From the NCBI GenBank assembly GCA_020425605.1, contig JAGQRH010000006.1, positions 1 through 64,000 of the forward strand: a stretch of DNA of 64,000 bases. The letters are read 5' to 3'. The position numbers and the translations under genes were made by a program. Position 1 is the stretch's first letter, and every line of letters begins with the position of its first letter. This stretch comes from Planctomycetota bacterium. Its GTDB lineage: Bacteria; Planctomycetota; UBA8742; UBA2392. Positions 8,061 through 17,083 of this stretch are shown here, piece after piece. The notes under the pieces are model-generated. The model was not told where the DNA came from. It saw only the letters and a list, made by a program, of their open reading frames with translations, and searched no databases.

Positions 8061-9380
8061 CTACCAGGTGTCGCCCACAAAGCGCTGGGCCGCCATGACC
8101 CGGTCGTGCAGCTTCGAGTGATCGTCCAGCTCCCACACTCTCGCACTGCGCTTGCCGCCAACGGAGGGACCGCGACTAACTCTCCCTACGATCTGTTCCC
8201 ACTGAATGGACGAACGGATGGGAGTCGCTAACACCGCATCACCCAAGCCGGGGTCGTCGAATCCTGCCATCAACAAGGACTTGTTGGTGAGTACCTGAAT
8301 CCCGCCGGCCAAGAACAGCTTGAGAACTAACTCCCTCTTGTCGGCCGGTGTGTTGTGAGATAGCGACTCAGCACGAATGTTCCGAGCGTTAGCGACGGCA
8401 GCAATGACTTCGCAGTGTGCGATCGAGGATCCAAAAACAAGGCACCTCCTCTTGCGGGCAATCTCTTCGATCGTATCCGCAATGGCCCAGAATCTGTGAG
8501 GTTCTAACGCCAACTCGTCGAGCGACAAACTTGGTGCATTGGTTGATCGCACACGCAACGCATCCCATTGACGGGGTAGCGGTATCTGCCTGGTCTCGAC
8601 GTGCGCCAGCACGCCTCTACCTACGAGCGTGGCTATTGCATCGTGGCCAAGCACGCGTGGAACGATGAGGTTTCCTCCGAACAGGCCGGATAGGAGTTCA
8701 TTCTCATCCGTAAGTGTTCGACCAGGCGTCGCACTAAGGCCGACAAGCATACATCCTTCAATATCCCCGAGAGCTCTGACAATGTCGCGGGAAGTGCGGG
8801 CTGCCGCCTGGTGCGCTTCATCGTACACAACCAAGTCAGGCTGCAAGGCCCTTAGCGCGTCGACACGCTTGGCTGCAAGCTGCACCGTTGCGATTGCGAG
8901 CAACGGTGTCAGTTGGTCAGACCTGGCGACTGGTGGTTCGAGGTCGTTGAGGACCAGAGTAGTCCTCGGACTGGGCGAGAATGTACGCCAGAGATCTTGA
9001 GCTGTACGTTCAGCCTGCGCGACCAGTTCCGCGGAAGGCGCCAGCCAGACGGCTCGTCTACACGTTTGGTCCTGAATTGCCTTGCGTATGTACCAAAGAG
9101 CCGTTCGTGTCTTTCCACCGCCAGTCGGGATGGAGACCATAGCGGAACGAACGCCATCGGACCGGGCCTTAGTGAGCGAAGCTACGACATCCGCCTGGTA
9201 GTCAAACAGTGGCTCTGGGCTTGCAAGCTCATACGACTTGGATTTCCGTGCCGTAGTGCCGGCTTCTTCCGCCTCGTGAATGGTGCCACGTCGCCGCCGC
9301 AACAGCCTAGCGGCGCGCTCTGCACCAGGGCCATCGGTGGCTAGTGGGCCCTTTAGAAAGTCCTCTATTGAAACTGCCAA
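8061..9380 (-). CDS. SF2 DEAD/DEAH helicase, last gene of the Ssp operon
   Basis: 439 residues, TTG start at 9380, 12 bases after the stop of the DGQHR gene. Superfamily 2 motifs are in order: a Q-motif-like FDYQ (59-62), Walker A TGGGKT (86-91), DEAH (187-190), SATPGR (216-221) and motif VI QIVGRVSRG near residue 395. It is short and lacks a nuclease domain, like the translocase subunits that accompany separate nucleases in restriction systems (SSL2/type III-like). Being the last gene of the seven-gene operon, it is likely the motor of the restriction arm, remodelling or tracking DNA lacking phosphorothioates. Whether it equals SspH or another published subunit I cannot tell from sequence alone. 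Confidence 0.8.
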   Translation of the reverse strand: MAVSIEDFLKGPLATDGPGAERAARLLRRRRGTIHEAEEAGTTARKSKSYELASPEPLFDYQADVVASLTKARSDGVRSAMVSIPTGGGKTRTALWYIRKAIQDQTCRRAVWLAPSAELVAQAERTAQDLWRTFSPSPRTTLVLNDLEPPVARSDQLTPLLAIATVQLAAKRVDALRALQPDLVVYDEAHQAAARTSRDIVRALGDIEGCMLVGLSATPGRTLTDENELLSGLFGGNLIVPRVLGHDAIATLVGRGVLAHVETRQIPLPRQWDALRVRSTNAPSLSLDELALEPHRFWAIADTIEEIARKRRCLVFGSSIAHCEVIAAVANARNIRAESLSHNTPADKRELVLKLFLAGGIQVLTNKSLLMAGFDDPGLGDAVLATPIRSSIQWEQIVGRVSRGPSVGGKRSARVWELDDHSKLHDRVMAAQRFVGDTW

Positions 9381-9392
9381 CTTTGTTATCCA

Positions 9393-11414
9393 CTACTTGC
9401 GGTTCAAGACGTCCCATAGCCACTCAGCGCGGCCGAGGGCCTCACGGCGGGCCGCGTCTTCGTCTTCGTCCCGCTGCGTGCCACGTAGGATTCTCATCGC
9501 GACTGAGCCTTCGCCAGACGAAAGGCGGTTGATGCACTGCTGCATCTTTAGGTCCAGGCCACCTTCGGCTTCATCCATGCGGTCGACAAGCTCGGCGAAA
9601 GACTCAACGCCTTCCTTGTGAAGGTACAGCCAAAGCAGTGCGACCAACAACAGGAGGTCCGATGCTCGGCCGGATGCTGCCTGCGTGAAGTCGATAGGAC
9701 CCTCCAACTGCACAAGCGAACCAATCCAGAACCTGTCGTAGTTCTTTGTTTTTGGCCATTGGAACTGCCACTCCTTCAGCAGGAAGTCTGGCTCCTTGTC
9801 GATGAGATCATTGAGAGCGTCGACGAGTTGGGTCGCACGCTCAAACTCAAGTGCCGTCGCCTCGTCGTCCGAGTCATCGTCGCCATCATCTGCGACAATG
9901 TCGTCCAGGTCCTCATCGTCATCGTCGTCGTAAGCATAGCCCAACATCGCTTCCGAAAGGGTTAGAAACTGCTTGAAGGCAAGTATCAGCGCTCGCTGAA
10001 ACACAACGGTAAAGGCGAGTTCCCTTGCCTTCTTCTTTCCCACGATCGAGTCGATCGCCGACGCAAAATCTGCGACTGCTATCGGATTCGGCTGCCGCTC
10101 AGCGAGTTCCTTCTCGAAGGAAGCCAAGAGGTCGTTGGCGCTCTTGCTGTCCGCGTCATCGGCCCGTTGTTTGAGCGCGAACCAATTGGAGAACTCGGGA
10201 CTCAAAGTGGTGAGCTTCTCTCGCTGATCGATCAGTTCCCGATAAGGCGTAAGCTCCGTAAGCAGGTGTATCAGCGGCGGTGCCCAATACTCTTGGAAGC
10301 CCGAGGCCACCGCGGCTAGCTCATCATCTGAGAAAGAAAAGGGTCGTTCATAGCGACGACAGTCGTCCAGTTGGGTGTAGGCGGTGGCTAGCTGTATATC
10401 CAGGCGTCGTTCAAGTGTAGACAGCAACTTATGGACGGAGTCATGGGCCATCATGTCTTGCATCGGCTTGATGTTGAGGAGCTTGGCGACAGCCCAGTCA
10501 ATCCCAAGCACAGTGGCTAGATATGGTCCTTTCTCAAATCGGGCCTGCTCGGAGTGCCAGTCAATCAGACTCAGTGGCAATGCGGGCGGCGTGGCTGTCA
10601 GCTCTTGTGCTCCCGCGGTCAGTTTTTGACCAACCATTGAGCGCACGCATATCGACGCAGGGTCTCGGTCGTCCAGTAGAATCTGCCGAGCCCGGCTAGG
10701 AACTATGGCGTGCTTGTTTAGATCAATGAACAGTCGCCGGAGCGTAGCGATCACGCCGGACCTAGTGGTCTCACCCGTGTACCCCAGGTCGGGGTCTAAG
10801 ACGACAAGCAGCACTGGAACTGTGCATTGCGCGTGAGTGGATCCACCAGCGACGTACTTGATTGCCGCGAGCCGATGCTGCCCGTCAATAGCAATGCCGA
10901 ACAACTCAGCTGTATTCCAACACAGTTGTCCGACAAGGGCTCCCGTCTCGTCTGGCGTTGACCAGCCCGTCCAGTAGCCGCCGCGGATTGGTCCAAAGGA
11001 CTTGTAACGTTTCTCGTCCTCGCCGTTTGGGCCCATGAATTGTGTCTTTTCCTCCAGATCGGGCGTAGCCCACGGACCCTCGTCATAGGTACGAAGTGAG
11101 CCGTCTCGAAAGGGGAGGAGAGCGATAGTGATCGAATTGAAGAACTGAGGCTGTTCGGACTGCTTCAGGTAAGGAGCAATTCGCTTTTCTACTCGACCCC
11201 AGTCAATGTCGCGTTGAAAGAGCTCCTCAATCCGCCAGTCCATGGCCGATGCGCCGGGCATTTCGTTCACGAGCTTTAGATAGCTCGCGGCATCCGCAAA
11301 GGTCATGTTGACCTGAAAGTAGGGGATGCGGATCTTTGAGTGGCTGTAACGACCGTAAAGGAAGTCAAAGTTAGGAGTCTTGCGGATTGTAGATGCAGGC
11401 TTCCGAGGATTCAT
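9393..11414 (-). CDS. DGQHR-domain protein (DndB-related), probable phosphorothioate sensor
   Basis: 673 residues. The ribosome site AGGAG overlaps the stop codon of the preceding GIY-YIG gene, so translation is coupled. The signature DGQHR lies at residues 177-181 (FGIAIDGQHRLAAIKY), with the usual N-terminal ParB-like region (FQVNMTFADAASYL) before it. Known DndB proteins are about 360 residues and regulate phosphorothioation; this one is nearly twice as long. A run of Asp/Glu (about 485-520) separates an alpha-helical C-terminal part. SspE senses phosphorothioates through a related DUF262 domain with a DGQQR motif, so a sensing or NTPase role is a reasonable inference. It could alternatively regulate the operon. 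Confidence 0.75.
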   Translation of the reverse strand: MNPRKPASTIRKTPNFDFLYGRYSHSKIRIPYFQVNMTFADAASYLKLVNEMPGASAMDWRIEELFQRDIDWGRVEKRIAPYLKQSEQPQFFNSITIALLPFRDGSLRTYDEGPWATPDLEEKTQFMGPNGEDEKRYKSFGPIRGGYWTGWSTPDETGALVGQLCWNTAELFGIAIDGQHRLAAIKYVAGGSTHAQCTVPVLLVVLDPDLGYTGETTRSGVIATLRRLFIDLNKHAIVPSRARQILLDDRDPASICVRSMVGQKLTAGAQELTATPPALPLSLIDWHSEQARFEKGPYLATVLGIDWAVAKLLNIKPMQDMMAHDSVHKLLSTLERRLDIQLATAYTQLDDCRRYERPFSFSDDELAAVASGFQEYWAPPLIHLLTELTPYRELIDQREKLTTLSPEFSNWFALKQRADDADSKSANDLLASFEKELAERQPNPIAVADFASAIDSIVGKKKARELAFTVVFQRALILAFKQFLTLSEAMLGYAYDDDDDEDLDDIVADDGDDDSDDEATALEFERATQLVDALNDLIDKEPDFLLKEWQFQWPKTKNYDRFWIGSLVQLEGPIDFTQAASGRASDLLLLVALLWLYLHKEGVESFAELVDRMDEAEGGLDLKMQQCINRLSSGEGSVAMRILRGTQRDEDEDAARREALGRAEWLWDVLNRK

Positions 11415-11426
11415 GTGTTGTGACTC

Positions 11427-12032
11427 CTAGCCGGGCCGCTTGGTGCCGAATGGCGCAAGCAGGCGTTGCGAAATGAACTCAAAGAATTGTTGCACCTGTT
11501 TGGTCTTGGCGCTGACGCTGGTGCTTTTGGATAGTTCGTGATAGCAAAACAAGAGGTCCGCCAACTGCAAGCCGAGCTGGTTCTCGACGTACTCCTTCAA
11601 GGAAGTCTCTCCCTTGAGGTGCTGTCGGATGCGCGTCAGAAAACTGTCCGCTTGCCCAATGTAGATGGGTGGCAAGTACATTGAAATTGAAGCGATGTAC
11701 GTGGCTACCTTTTCGCGCAGTTTCCTGTTCGCGGCGATTTCCTCCAGCGTAGCCTGCTTATCCGCAGAGATGAGTCCCCCTCCGACGATCAGGCCAACGA
11801 GATCGACACAGTGAGTGAGGGGCTTGCGTTCAACTACCGCCACGGGCGACCGCGTAATGTCGGTGATCCACCTTGTGAAGCTGTCTGCACTGGCCACCAC
11901 CCGCGGGTCGCAATCAAAGTTCCGTCGCCAGATGTAAATGCCAGATGTGGTCGGAACGATGGACGGCAGGCTTCCGTCCGCTAGCGCGTCGATGGCTTCC
12001 GCAGCGGGCAAGCGTTTCCAGATCACTGCCAC
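11427..12032 (-). CDS. GIY-YIG endonuclease-like protein of the Ssp operon
   Basis: 201 residues, GTG start at 12032 with AAGGA seven bases upstream and only 14 bases after the sspD stop. Residues 31-35 read GIYIW and 123-126 IYIG, followed by QADSFLTRIRQH with the expected Arg134 and His138. About 90 residues separate the two named strands, where 10-20 is usual, so a helical insertion splits the fold. The expected C-terminal region ends LLAPFGTKRPG. It probably cuts DNA as the nuclease of the restriction arm together with the DGQHR protein and helicase. Loss of one catalytic Glu cannot be excluded by eye. Confidence 0.65.
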   Translation of the reverse strand: MAVIWKRLPAAEAIDALADGSLPSIVPTTSGIYIWRRNFDCDPRVVASADSFTRWITDITRSPVAVVERKPLTHCVDLVGLIVGGGLISADKQATLEEIAANRKLREKVATYIASISMYLPPIYIGQADSFLTRIRQHLKGETSLKEYVENQLGLQLADLLFCYHELSKSTSVSAKTKQVQQFFEFISQRLLAPFGTKRPG

Positions 12033-12046
12033 AATCGGGTCCTTTA

Positions 12047-12859
12047 CTAGAGATGGCAGATTGCACAGCCATCAGCCTCATCTGCGGGCATGTGATCTCG
12101 CTCTGGAAGGGAGGCAATCTCCTCCAGATTCCTTCCTTGGCACCACGTGAACTGTTTGTCGCCTACTGTCTTCTCGAAGGACTTCGCCTTCTCGAACAGG
12201 TCAGGATGCTCACGCTTCAGGCCCTGCCACTCACCTATCTGCTGGTAGAAGCAGAAGTAGCATCCAGACCGCGAACGCCAGTCGTAGTAGCTAGGCAGAC
12301 CTAAGCCAGAGTCTTCAAGGATGCGTTTTACTCCCTGCAAATCAATCCCGTCATCCCTGAAAGGATACACTGGCATGATATTCGGCTTTTGCGAGAACAC
12401 GGGTGGCTTCTTCCCTGTCTGGTAGCCATCCCGATCCTCGTCCGCCCGAATCCCGATGTAGCTGTACGCACTGCCGGATCCCACGTATCGCTCGAAGGGT
12501 TCGATCTTCAACACACGCGTACACCAACGACTTCTTGGATTGGGGAGAAATCCGCCGTACAGCTCGTTGAGGTAGATCTCGAATGCGTTCCGGCCCTTTT
12601 TTGCCCGGATGTTGAGGACATCCAACGCCGACACACGAGTTACTTGCCTCCCAAGCACCGCTTCGAGTCTGGCAATGAAGTCGTCGGTTTCCGGGAGCTC
12701 GTTGTGGGTGTCACAGAACACGTACTCCACCGGGAGGTCAGGGTAACGTTGGCGCATGTAGATGGCCAATGCGGCGGAGTCCTTCCCTCCGGATACGCTT
12801 ACGATGTGGCGGATGTCCGCTGCTGCCGCGTGTTCAAGCGCGTCTTTCATTGTCGGCAT
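12047..12859 (-). CDS. sspD: SspD: PAPS-reductase-family ATP pyrophosphatase (DndC-like)
   Basis: 270 residues. The PP-loop SGGKDS is at 23-28 and the family's FCDTHNELPET at 48-58. Cys113 (RSRWCTRVLK), Cys200 and Cys203 (GCYFCFYQQ) are placed to bind an iron-sulfur cluster, as in DndC and SspD; a further pair, Cys265 and Cys268, ends the protein. The enzyme activates DNA with ATP and passes sulfur from the cysteine desulfurase to the backbone. The start codon follows the sspC stop directly (TAG-ATG). Length and neighbours fit SspD. Assignment rests on operon order with sspA, sspB and sspC; alone it would be called phosphoadenosine phosphosulfate reductase family. Confidence 0.88.
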   Translation of the reverse strand: MPTMKDALEHAAAADIRHIVSVSGGKDSAALAIYMRQRYPDLPVEYVFCDTHNELPETDDFIARLEAVLGRQVTRVSALDVLNIRAKKGRNAFEIYLNELYGGFLPNPRSRWCTRVLKIEPFERYVGSGSAYSYIGIRADEDRDGYQTGKKPPVFSQKPNIMPVYPFRDDGIDLQGVKRILEDSGLGLPSYYDWRSRSGCYFCFYQQIGEWQGLKREHPDLFEKAKSFEKTVGDKQFTWCQGRNLEEIASLPERDHMPADEADGCAICHL

Positions 12860-15800
12860 CTACTTCTCCTGGTACTTCTGCGCCTTTTCGATGGCTTCTG
12901 CAAGCAGGGCTTCGTCTCCCAAGCCCAACAACTCAGCGATCGCGTCGGCCGCTCGGTCCACGCGAATTTGTGCAACTCGGGCCCGAGCGTCTCTGCTCAG
13001 CTCCAAGAGGTTCACGTTACCGCCCAACGCGAAGTCTTCAATCTGGCGCACCGTTGAGGCTAGCTCACGCTCAAAGGCAGTCGCACACGAGTCGTCCCAT
13101 CGAGAGACTGGTCGGCCGATCAAGAGCGTAGACAGTGACTCCAGCAATACATCGTCCGAAGCGTATGATGTCATCATCCGCGAGAGCAGTCCCTTCGCCA
13201 CACCTTGCTGCAACGCATCGACCCGCTCGTCTGGAAAACACTCGGCCCAGTGCCGAGCAAGCTGCATGCTGCTGACACCGGCACGCTCTCGCCCACCAGG
13301 GAGCGTTGCCTGAAGGATACGGTGGGCATCGTCGAAGTACGAACGAACGCCTTCTTCGATCATAGACTTGACGTCCCAGAGTACTTTCTCAGCGTTCCGC
13401 CGGTTTAGGGGTCCCGTTAGTGACAGTGTTGCTGGGAGCTCGCGAACGAGCCCAGCTACAGGATCAGTGTACCGCATCAAGACTGCCCGAAACCTCCGGG
13501 CTTCGTCTGACAAGGATTGCGCCTGGAGACACGCTTCGGGAAGCGCGGTGAGCCATCCCTGAACTGCGTCATGAGCGCGCCTGATTTGGTCTGATTCCGA
13601 AAAGTCATCCGCTCCGGAGGCGCTGAAAACGCTGTGCAGCGCGGACAAGAACGCGTGATTACGGTCGTCGATTTCCAACACATGGATCTTGAATCGGTCC
13701 GGCGCTTTGAACATTTCTTCAATCGTGGAAGGCATGAGATCGTCGATGTATTGCCCATCACGGAGAATCGACAGCGCGCTCGGAAATGCCTTCAGGCCGG
13801 CCGCAAAGAGAATCGGGATCAGCCCGTGTCGGACCCCGAATGGGGGCTGAACCAACCTCGTGACAAGTGTCGAGACCGATTTGGGCCTATCGCTCGGTGT
13901 AGTGAAGAAGTCGTGAACTAATGACCACACCTCGCGCACTCCGGCGCTAAGGATCGACTTCTGATGGGGTGCAGCATATCCCCAGCCCGAGCGCTCGTCC
14001 TTCTGGTATAGGCCGGTGCGCAAGAGCACCGTCCGGAACATGGAAGCGTCCGGGAAATTCCCCTTTATGCCGAGGTTCTCTTGGCCGGACCTTTCGAGGA
14101 TCGCAAGCAGTAGCTTCTTGCGGGCGTTGATCATCACAGACGTAGGCTTCTTGCGTACGATCTGTTCGCTGCGAATCTCGGGAGTCGAAGGGTACAACTC
14201 ATCGCATATGTCCGAGAGTGCGCCGACGACCGCAAGTCGAGAATCGAGCGGTAGCTCTGCGCCTCGGAAGTACCACCTGCTATCTCTGACGGAAGGGTCG
14301 ACTAGGCGGTCAATACAGCGAGCCAGGTACCCCCTGGCGTCCTGCTCTAGCTGGTCCAGCTCCTTCACCGTCAGAGGGTCACTGGCGATTAGCGATGAGT
14401 CACCGCGCAGATGGGTAATGGCTGCCACTTCGAGGGCAGCGTCCTCAAGCGACCTTGAAGTTGGTGCGATGACGAAGATCGTACGATCCTGCCCACGGCC
14501 GCTCTGAACCAAGCGCAGCACGTCTTCGCGTTCTTCTGCTGTCGAGGGCAGTACGTAGACAATCCGTCCATCAGCATCTTCGAGGAGGTCTTCCTCGAAG
14601 ATCCCGGTGGACAAGCGCTGCCGGAGACGCTGGGAACTGCAATACTCAGATTCGAAGTAGCGGGTCAGACCGAACCGTATGTTGTGTACATCCGGGAACC
14701 ACACGGGAGGAGGGGCCTGGCGATCGAGGTAGCTGACCAGGTCGAACGTCGGTGCGAGCTGCTCCTTTTGCTCGTTCAGCCGTCCGCGCAAGTCAACATC
14801 GGTCCCATGCCAAACCTGGACTTCATCCACGTGCACGCGATGGAGGAGGAGCTTGCGTTCAATGAGCCCCTGGATAGCCGCTGCTGCGTCCGGACCTGTA
14901 ATGCCGGAGACCGCGAATCGCAGCTGCTGTAACGGCGTACGCGAACGCTCGCCCGAAAGACCGAGGCCCAGAAGACAAGCCGCCTTGATCGCGTCCTCTT
15001 CCTCCTTTGATTCACACTTCGAGAGAGCACTCTGCGCTTCAATCCACTGTCGCCGAGTACCTCCGGCTCCCGCGTCGTAGCGCATGAGGTCGCTGTAGAA
15101 GTCAAACACAGCACAGGGGTGAATCTCGTCTTGGCCGGCAACAGAGAACAAGAAGTCAAACATCGTCCGCTCGTTCTGTGCAATTCTAGCGGAGATTCTC
15201 GGTAGCAAGTGGAGCGTCACAGGTGACAGGGGGAATGCGGCATCGAGGAGCGCGACTAGTTCTTTCTCCGACTTGATGTCAGTGAACATGCCCAACTGCT
15301 TGCAGGTCTTGGCCGCTCGTCGGAGGCCTGTCTTCTTGGTGTGGAGGCTGCTTCTCTCTTCCATTACCTTGCCGACAAGGCCGAGCAGCTCCCGACTATC
15401 GTCGACGAATTCAAGTGTGCGGAAGCGCCCTTCGATCTTGGTCCATTCGGTGCGCGCGCCCTGGGAGAGACCAGTCGTATAGTGGAGAAAGCCCTGGTGC
15501 AGGAGCAGGGCCATCCCCATCGGTACGACAGTTGCACGCGCCGCAAACTCTGCGAGATGCTGTACGTCCAGTAATGCACTGGCTTCACCACGCTCAGCCA
15601 GGGCCTCCAGGTGCTTGCCGAACTCGTCCCACACGAGCGATACGCGATCTATGCCTGACCGCTCGCACACATCGGCGATCCGGCTCAGCATTTCATTGAG
15701 ATCATCACTGGCTTCGTGCAGTGCCTTCGCTTGGCGCCCGAGTGTGTGCCTGGAAAACGCAGCGAGCGCGGCCTTGCGGATACTCTCGACCACAGACGGT

Positions 15801-16144
15801 TGGTGCCCGCTCAATGCCAGCGCTATCCCCCGCCCCTTGTTGCGGAGCCGGTCGGCAAAGAACAGCGACGCTGTTTGGTCTTCAGCAGGGACTTGAGGAT
15901 GGATTCTACGCAGTAGAGGGTGAGATATCTCGCGATTCTCTACTGCGTGTACGGCGACGGCCGCAGCCAACGACTTGCCCGTACCATACGGTGCAATAAC
16001 AAGGAACGCTCGATCAGGGCGCAGCGACGCCAGCGCCTCGATGAGATGCACGCCCTTGCGCGTGGGAACAAAGTGAGCCAGCCGCTCCGGCGCATCGATA
16101 TCAAGCGCGACGTTGATCGATCGGAGGTACGCATTGTCGGACAT
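12860..16144 (-). CDS. sspC: SspC: large P-loop ATPase of DNA phosphorothioation
   Basis: 1094 residues. Walker A (PYGTGKS, core GTGKS at 54-58) and a Walker-B-like strand VSLVWDEFGKH (168-178) show an AAA/ABC-type ATPase domain in the first 350 residues. The rest is a long alpha-helical region with no motif I can name. In published SspABCD systems SspC is the ATPase that drives the modification complex. Its ATG abuts the sspB stop (TAG-ATG), and GGAGG lies inside the end of sspB, so both are co-translated. Length and position match the family expectation. Confidence 0.85.
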   Translation of the reverse strand: MSDNAYLRSINVALDIDAPERLAHFVPTRKGVHLIEALASLRPDRAFLVIAPYGTGKSLAAAVAVHAVENREISHPLLRRIHPQVPAEDQTASLFFADRLRNKGRGIALALSGHQPSVVESIRKAALAAFSRHTLGRQAKALHEASDDLNEMLSRIADVCERSGIDRVSLVWDEFGKHLEALAERGEASALLDVQHLAEFAARATVVPMGMALLLHQGFLHYTTGLSQGARTEWTKIEGRFRTLEFVDDSRELLGLVGKVMEERSSLHTKKTGLRRAAKTCKQLGMFTDIKSEKELVALLDAAFPLSPVTLHLLPRISARIAQNERTMFDFLFSVAGQDEIHPCAVFDFYSDLMRYDAGAGGTRRQWIEAQSALSKCESKEEEDAIKAACLLGLGLSGERSRTPLQQLRFAVSGITGPDAAAAIQGLIERKLLLHRVHVDEVQVWHGTDVDLRGRLNEQKEQLAPTFDLVSYLDRQAPPPVWFPDVHNIRFGLTRYFESEYCSSQRLRQRLSTGIFEEDLLEDADGRIVYVLPSTAEEREDVLRLVQSGRGQDRTIFVIAPTSRSLEDAALEVAAITHLRGDSSLIASDPLTVKELDQLEQDARGYLARCIDRLVDPSVRDSRWYFRGAELPLDSRLAVVGALSDICDELYPSTPEIRSEQIVRKKPTSVMINARKKLLLAILERSGQENLGIKGNFPDASMFRTVLLRTGLYQKDERSGWGYAAPHQKSILSAGVREVWSLVHDFFTTPSDRPKSVSTLVTRLVQPPFGVRHGLIPILFAAGLKAFPSALSILRDGQYIDDLMPSTIEEMFKAPDRFKIHVLEIDDRNHAFLSALHSVFSASGADDFSESDQIRRAHDAVQGWLTALPEACLQAQSLSDEARRFRAVLMRYTDPVAGLVRELPATLSLTGPLNRRNAEKVLWDVKSMIEEGVRSYFDDAHRILQATLPGGRERAGVSSMQLARHWAECFPDERVDALQQGVAKGLLSRMMTSYASDDVLLESLSTLLIGRPVSRWDDSCATAFERELASTVRQIEDFALGGNVNLLELSRDARARVAQIRVDRAADAIAELLGLGDEALLAEAIEKAQKYQEK

Positions 16145-17083
16145 CTACTGCCTCCTTCCGACAGAAGACAGAACTGCTGCCGTGGATGGATCCGCAATCA
16201 TGCGGTCGTAGTAACGCTGCATCCACTCCAGCGGCGAGAGGTTCTCAAACCGTATGGCGCGTCCGCCGGCGAGTGCCACGAGTTCGATCCCTGATCCTTT
16301 TGTGGCGTCCGATGCCATGCCGGCGAGGGCGTCGGCACTGAGGCACAGGGTCCGACCAGGTCCGTTTGCCACGGTGTGAGCATCCGAGATGTTGACGTCC
16401 ATCCATTTCCTCTCGGCGGCGCCTTCACCGAATGCGATCGCCATGGACATTCCAAGTACCTCGACCGGAATGGACTTTGCACCTCTATCGACGACGTACG
16501 TGGAGGAGTCGCGGAAGTGAACCATTAGTCCAAGCTCTCGGAGCGGGCACTCGTTGGTTTCCTCGGGGTCCACGTGGGCTTCGGGGATCCGACGGGAGTA
16601 GCTAGACAAGAGGCAGGCAATGTCCCGCTGCAGGGTCCGTTCGCTAGGGACCCTCTTGTCACCTGAGTCTTCAAGGTGGCGTGTCAGTGCGTGAAAACAG
16701 CGCGAGCGATCAAATCTGTCGAGGCCGAACGCGTTGAAGAACCACATCCAGGAGTAGGCATGTGTCCTTTCGGCTGCAAGCTTCAAGTGCAGGGACCACC
16801 ATGTGCCCGGAAGCAGCAAGAGTGGGTCATGGGTCCAAACTAGCGTAGCAAGTTCCGTGGGTTCTATTTCACTTGTCGTTACGTTCTTGTTTCTCAGGGG
16901 ACCGACCACAAGGCCTGTTGCCATCATCCAGTGCTTGATCGACTTGGCCATGTTTCTGCCAACGCCCAAGTAGTCTTCTGCAAATTCGTGAAGAAGCTTC
17001 TCAGGCTCTTCAAGCAGCAACTGAAGCCCTTTATGAAGCCATCCGCGCCGAATGGGAAACGTCTCATGGCCGCCAAATCTCAT
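16145..17083 (-). CDS. sspB: SspB: DUF4007 protein, predicted DNA nickase for phosphorothioation
   Basis: 312 residues beginning MRFGGHETFPIRRGWLHKG, the N-terminal signature of DUF4007. SspB is the DUF4007 member of the single-strand phosphorothioation complex and is reported to nick DNA as the first step. The ATG overlaps the sspA stop (ATGA), showing translational coupling. The middle part (residues 140-170, SERTLQRDIACLL) looks like a winged helix; the C-terminal part holds mixed alpha/beta segments. No deletion or frameshift is visible. Confidence is high because DUF4007, the ATPase and the ATP pyrophosphatase occur in the exact order of known ssp operons. Confidence 0.88.
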   Translation of the reverse strand: MRFGGHETFPIRRGWLHKGLQLLLEEPEKLLHEFAEDYLGVGRNMAKSIKHWMMATGLVVGPLRNKNVTTSEIEPTELATLVWTHDPLLLLPGTWWSLHLKLAAERTHAYSWMWFFNAFGLDRFDRSRCFHALTRHLEDSGDKRVPSERTLQRDIACLLSSYSRRIPEAHVDPEETNECPLRELGLMVHFRDSSTYVVDRGAKSIPVEVLGMSMAIAFGEGAAERKWMDVNISDAHTVANGPGRTLCLSADALAGMASDATKGSGIELVALAGGRAIRFENLSPLEWMQRYYDRMIADPSTAAVLSSVGRRQ

